Shown one piece after another: positions 36,810 through 38,526 of a stretch of 38,526 nucleotides of DNA; within the stretch, counting starts at the first letter, position 1; the number at the start of each line of letters is the position of its first letter. This DNA comes from Mycobacterium sp. GTDB taxonomy: Bacteria; Actinomycetota; Actinomycetes; Mycobacteriales; Mycobacteriaceae. The translations under genes were made by a program, and so were the position numbers. A model generated the notes under the pieces. The model had not been told where the DNA came from, ran no database searches, and was given only the letters and a program-made list of their open reading frames with translations. Location of the stretch: positions 8,366 through 46,891 of the forward strand of contig JAHFVD010000061.1 of NCBI GenBank assembly GCA_023264735.1, written 5' to 3'.

Positions 36810-37856
36810 ATGAGTACCCGTCGCCAGCTGCCCGAGGCGCCCTACCTGGCCGCCGCCACTGGCCGCAAACCCAGCCGTGTCCCGGTGTGGTTCATGCGCC
36901 AGGCCGGGAGGTCGCTTCCCGAGTACCGCGAACTGCGGGCCAAGAACACGATGATGCAGGCCTGCTTCGACCCCGAGTTGGTCTGCGAGATCACCCTGCA
37001 GCCGATCCGCCGCCATGGGGTCGACGCGGCGATCCTGTTCTCCGACATCGTCGTCCCACTGCGCGGTGCGGGCATCGAACTGGATATCGTCCCCGACGTC
37101 GGCCCGGTGATCGACCACCCGGTGCGCACCGCGGCCGATGTGGACGCGATGAAAGGCCTTGAGCCGCAGCGGGTCGGCGCGATCTCCGACGCGGTGGGCC
37201 TGCTGGTCGCCGAGCTCGGCGACGTGCCGCTGATCGGCTTCGCCGGCGCCCCGTTCACGCTGGCGTCCTATTTGATCGAGGGCGGCCCCAGCAAGCAGCA
37301 CGAGCGGACCAAGGCGATGATGCTGGCCGACCCGTTGACCTGGCATGCGCTGATGGACTATCTGGCCGACCTGACGATCGCCTTCCTGAAGGTGCAGCTG
37401 GACGCCGGGGTGGACGCCATCCAGCTGTTCGATTCCTGGGCGGGCACGCTGTCGCTCGCCGATTACCGCAGCCACGTGCTGCCGCACAGTTCGCGGGTCT
37501 TCGCCGAGCTGGCCGACTACGGCGTACCGATGACCCATTTCGGCGTTGGCACCGCTGAACTGCTGGGCGCGATGGGTGAGGCGGGTGCCAGCGTCGTCGG
37601 CGTCGACTGGCGGACCTCGTTGGCCGACGCCGCGGGCCGCGTCGGCCCCAAGGCCCTGCAGGGCAATCTGGACCCTGTCGTGCTGCTCGCCGGCTGGCCC
37701 GCGGTCGAGCGCGCCGCGCGTTCGGTGGTCGACGACGGCAGGCTCGCGGTCGACGCCGGCGCTGCCGGGCACATCTTCAACCTCGGCCACGGCGTGCTGC
37801 CGGGCACCGATCCGGGCGTGCTGACAGATCTGGTCGACTTAGTGCACTCGCTGTGA
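36810..37856 (+). CDS. hemE: Uroporphyrinogen decarboxylase HemE
   Basis: The protein has 348 residues from ATG 36810 (MSTRRQLPEAPYLAAATGRKPSRVPVWFMRQAGRS); an ATG three codons earlier is possible. The enzyme converts uroporphyrinogen III to coproporphyrinogen III in haem synthesis. Active-site motifs are VPVWFMRQAGRSLPEYRELR, DAAILFSDIVVPLRGAGIELDI (catalytic Asp), LIGFAGAPFTLASYLIEGG, DSWAGTLSLADYRSHVLPHS, THFGVGTAELLGAMGEAGASVVGVDWRTSLADA, and HIFNLGHGVLPGTDP. The stop overlaps the hemY GTG (GTGA), so the two are coupled. From memory, an enoyl-CoA hydratase gene (echA15) lies beside hemE in M. tuberculosis and is missing here. Confidence 0.96.
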   Translation: MSTRRQLPEAPYLAAATGRKPSRVPVWFMRQAGRSLPEYRELRAKNTMMQACFDPELVCEITLQPIRRHGVDAAILFSDIVVPLRGAGIELDIVPDVGPVIDHPVRTAADVDAMKGLEPQRVGAISDAVGLLVAELGDVPLIGFAGAPFTLASYLIEGGPSKQHERTKAMMLADPLTWHALMDYLADLTIAFLKVQLDAGVDAIQLFDSWAGTLSLADYRSHVLPHSSRVFAELADYGVPMTHFGVGTAELLGAMGEAGASVVGVDWRTSLADAAGRVGPKALQGNLDPVVLLAGWPAVERAARSVVDDGRLAVDAGAAGHIFNLGHGVLPGTDPGVLTDLVDLVHSL

Positions 37857-38526
37857 CTCGCTATTGCGTTGTCGGCGGCGGCATTTCGGGCCTGGTCGCC
37901 GCCTATCGGTTGCGCGTGCTGGCCGGTGCCGACGCCGACATCACAGTGTTCGACCCAGCCGACCGGCTCGGCGGGATTCTGCGCACCGAACGCCTGGGGG
38001 GCCAGCCGATGGACATCGGCGCCGAAGCCTTCGTGGTGCGCCGCCCCGAGGTGCCCGCGCTGCTGGCCGAACTCGGCCTGGCCGACCGCCAGATCAGCAC
38101 CACCGGCGTGCGGCCCACGATCTACAGCCAGGGCCGCATGCACCCGCTGCCGCCCGACACCGTCAACGGCATCCCGACCTCGGCGGCCTCGATGACCGGC
38201 CTGGTCGACGACGCGACGATCGCGCAGATGGCCGCCGAACCCAGCCGGCCGCTGAGCTGGCGCCCGGGCGCCGACCCGGCCGTCGGCGCGGTCGTGGCCG
38301 ACCGCTTCGGCGACCAGGTCGTCGCCCGCTCGGTGGACCCGATGCTGTCCGGCGTCTACGCCGGCTCGGCGGCCACCATCGGCATCCGCTCCGCGGCGCC
38401 GACGCTGGCCGCCGCCCTGGACGCCGCCGCCGCCGGCCTCACCGACGCCGGGCGGCGCGCGCTGCCCGGCAGCACGCACGGCCCGGTGTTCGGCGCCATC
38501 GAGGGCGGCTATCAGGTGCTGCTGGA
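37853..38526 (+). CDS. hemY: HemY/CgoX, coproporphyrinogen III oxidase (C-terminus cut by window edge)
   Basis: 224 residues are visible from GTG 37853, which overlaps the hemE stop by 4 nt. This is the FAD protein often called protoporphyrinogen oxidase; in actinobacteria it oxidises coproporphyrinogen III to coproporphyrin III (CgoX, coproporphyrin-dependent route). The N-terminal Rossmann motif RYCVVGGGISGLVAAYRLRVLAG binds FAD, with VFDPADRLGGILRTERLGG following. Further family parts are MDIGAEAFVVRRPEVPALLAELGL and DRFGDQVVARSVDPMLSGVYAGSAATI. The sequence ends at the window edge without a stop. It is coupled with hemE, the preceding enzyme of haem synthesis. Confidence 0.94.
   Translation, partial: MTRYCVVGGGISGLVAAYRLRVLAGADADITVFDPADRLGGILRTERLGGQPMDIGAEAFVVRRPEVPALLAELGLADRQISTTGVRPTIYSQGRMHPLPPDTVNGIPTSAASMTGLVDDATIAQMAAEPSRPLSWRPGADPAVGAVVADRFGDQVVARSVDPMLSGVYAGSAATIGIRSAAPTLAAALDAAAAGLTDAGRRALPGSTHGPVFGAIEGGYQVLL

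Noticed and set aside
1..38526. CRISPR array, tRNA, rRNA, insertion sequence or prophage
   Set aside because: No regular short repeats, no transposase or integrase and no structural RNA gene were recognised on either strand.

Overview
The window is a high-GC stretch of mycobacterial chromosome, most likely a fast-growing Mycobacterium (Mycolicibacterium-type). It carries sigA, sigB, ideR, lexA, chiZ, nrdR, sthA, ppgK, suhB, cei, dut, dxs, hemE and hemY. Their order matches, from memory, the M. tuberculosis block from fadE20 (Rv2724c) down to hemY (Rv2677c), read in the opposite direction. I found 41 protein genes and no tRNA, rRNA, insertion sequence, CRISPR array or prophage gene. Coding density is very high: the longest gene-free stretch is about 210 bp (3027-3235), so no gap exceeds 300 bp. 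Two genes are cut by the window edges: the molybdopterin oxidoreductase on the left and hemY on the right.

Layout. 1-5380: truncated BisC/DMSO-reductase-type molybdoenzyme, divergent fadE20 with a strong palindromic operator candidate, and a membrane-anchored LGFP-repeat protein. 5404-7423: DNA damage and nucleotide control (lexA and chiZ divergent with SOS boxes, then nrdR). 7431-10185: a three-gene minus-strand operon (PAC2 protein, alpha/beta hydrolase, PhzF-like). 10375-12574: a serine-protease lipoprotein absent at this place in the M. tuberculosis order as I remember it, then sthA. 12754-15591: DUF4192, ideR, sigB. 15739-20108: small or membrane proteins of unknown function, a Rid-family protein, and sigA. 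20283-24884: ppgK, suhB, cei, a zinc-ribbon DUF4193 protein, DUF3093, dut and DUF3710. 24952-30312: hydrolase, OB-fold protein, DUF3159 membrane protein, the CeoB/CeoC (TrkA-type) pair, and a divergent KimA-like APC transporter. 30320-34752: RNA methyltransferase, nhaA, dxs. 34785-38526: RNase D-like protein with DUF3000, then hemE-hemY of haem synthesis.

How it works together. The block concentrates global controllers (SigA, SigB, IdeR, LexA, NrdR) with housekeeping enzymes for nucleotide pools (dut), redox (sthA), isoprenoids (dxs) and haem. Ion homeostasis is represented by ceoBC with the KimA-like transporter, and by nhaA.

The most interesting signals are regulatory. Divergent -10 elements appear to share one TA step between dut and the DUF3093 gene. 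A perfect CRP-type site lies between cei and the DUF4193 gene. SOS boxes sit exactly on the lexA and chiZ promoters. A perfect 18-bp palindrome precedes fadE20. Several genes seem to be transcribed without a leader. Comparisons with M. tuberculosis are from memory, not from a database search.
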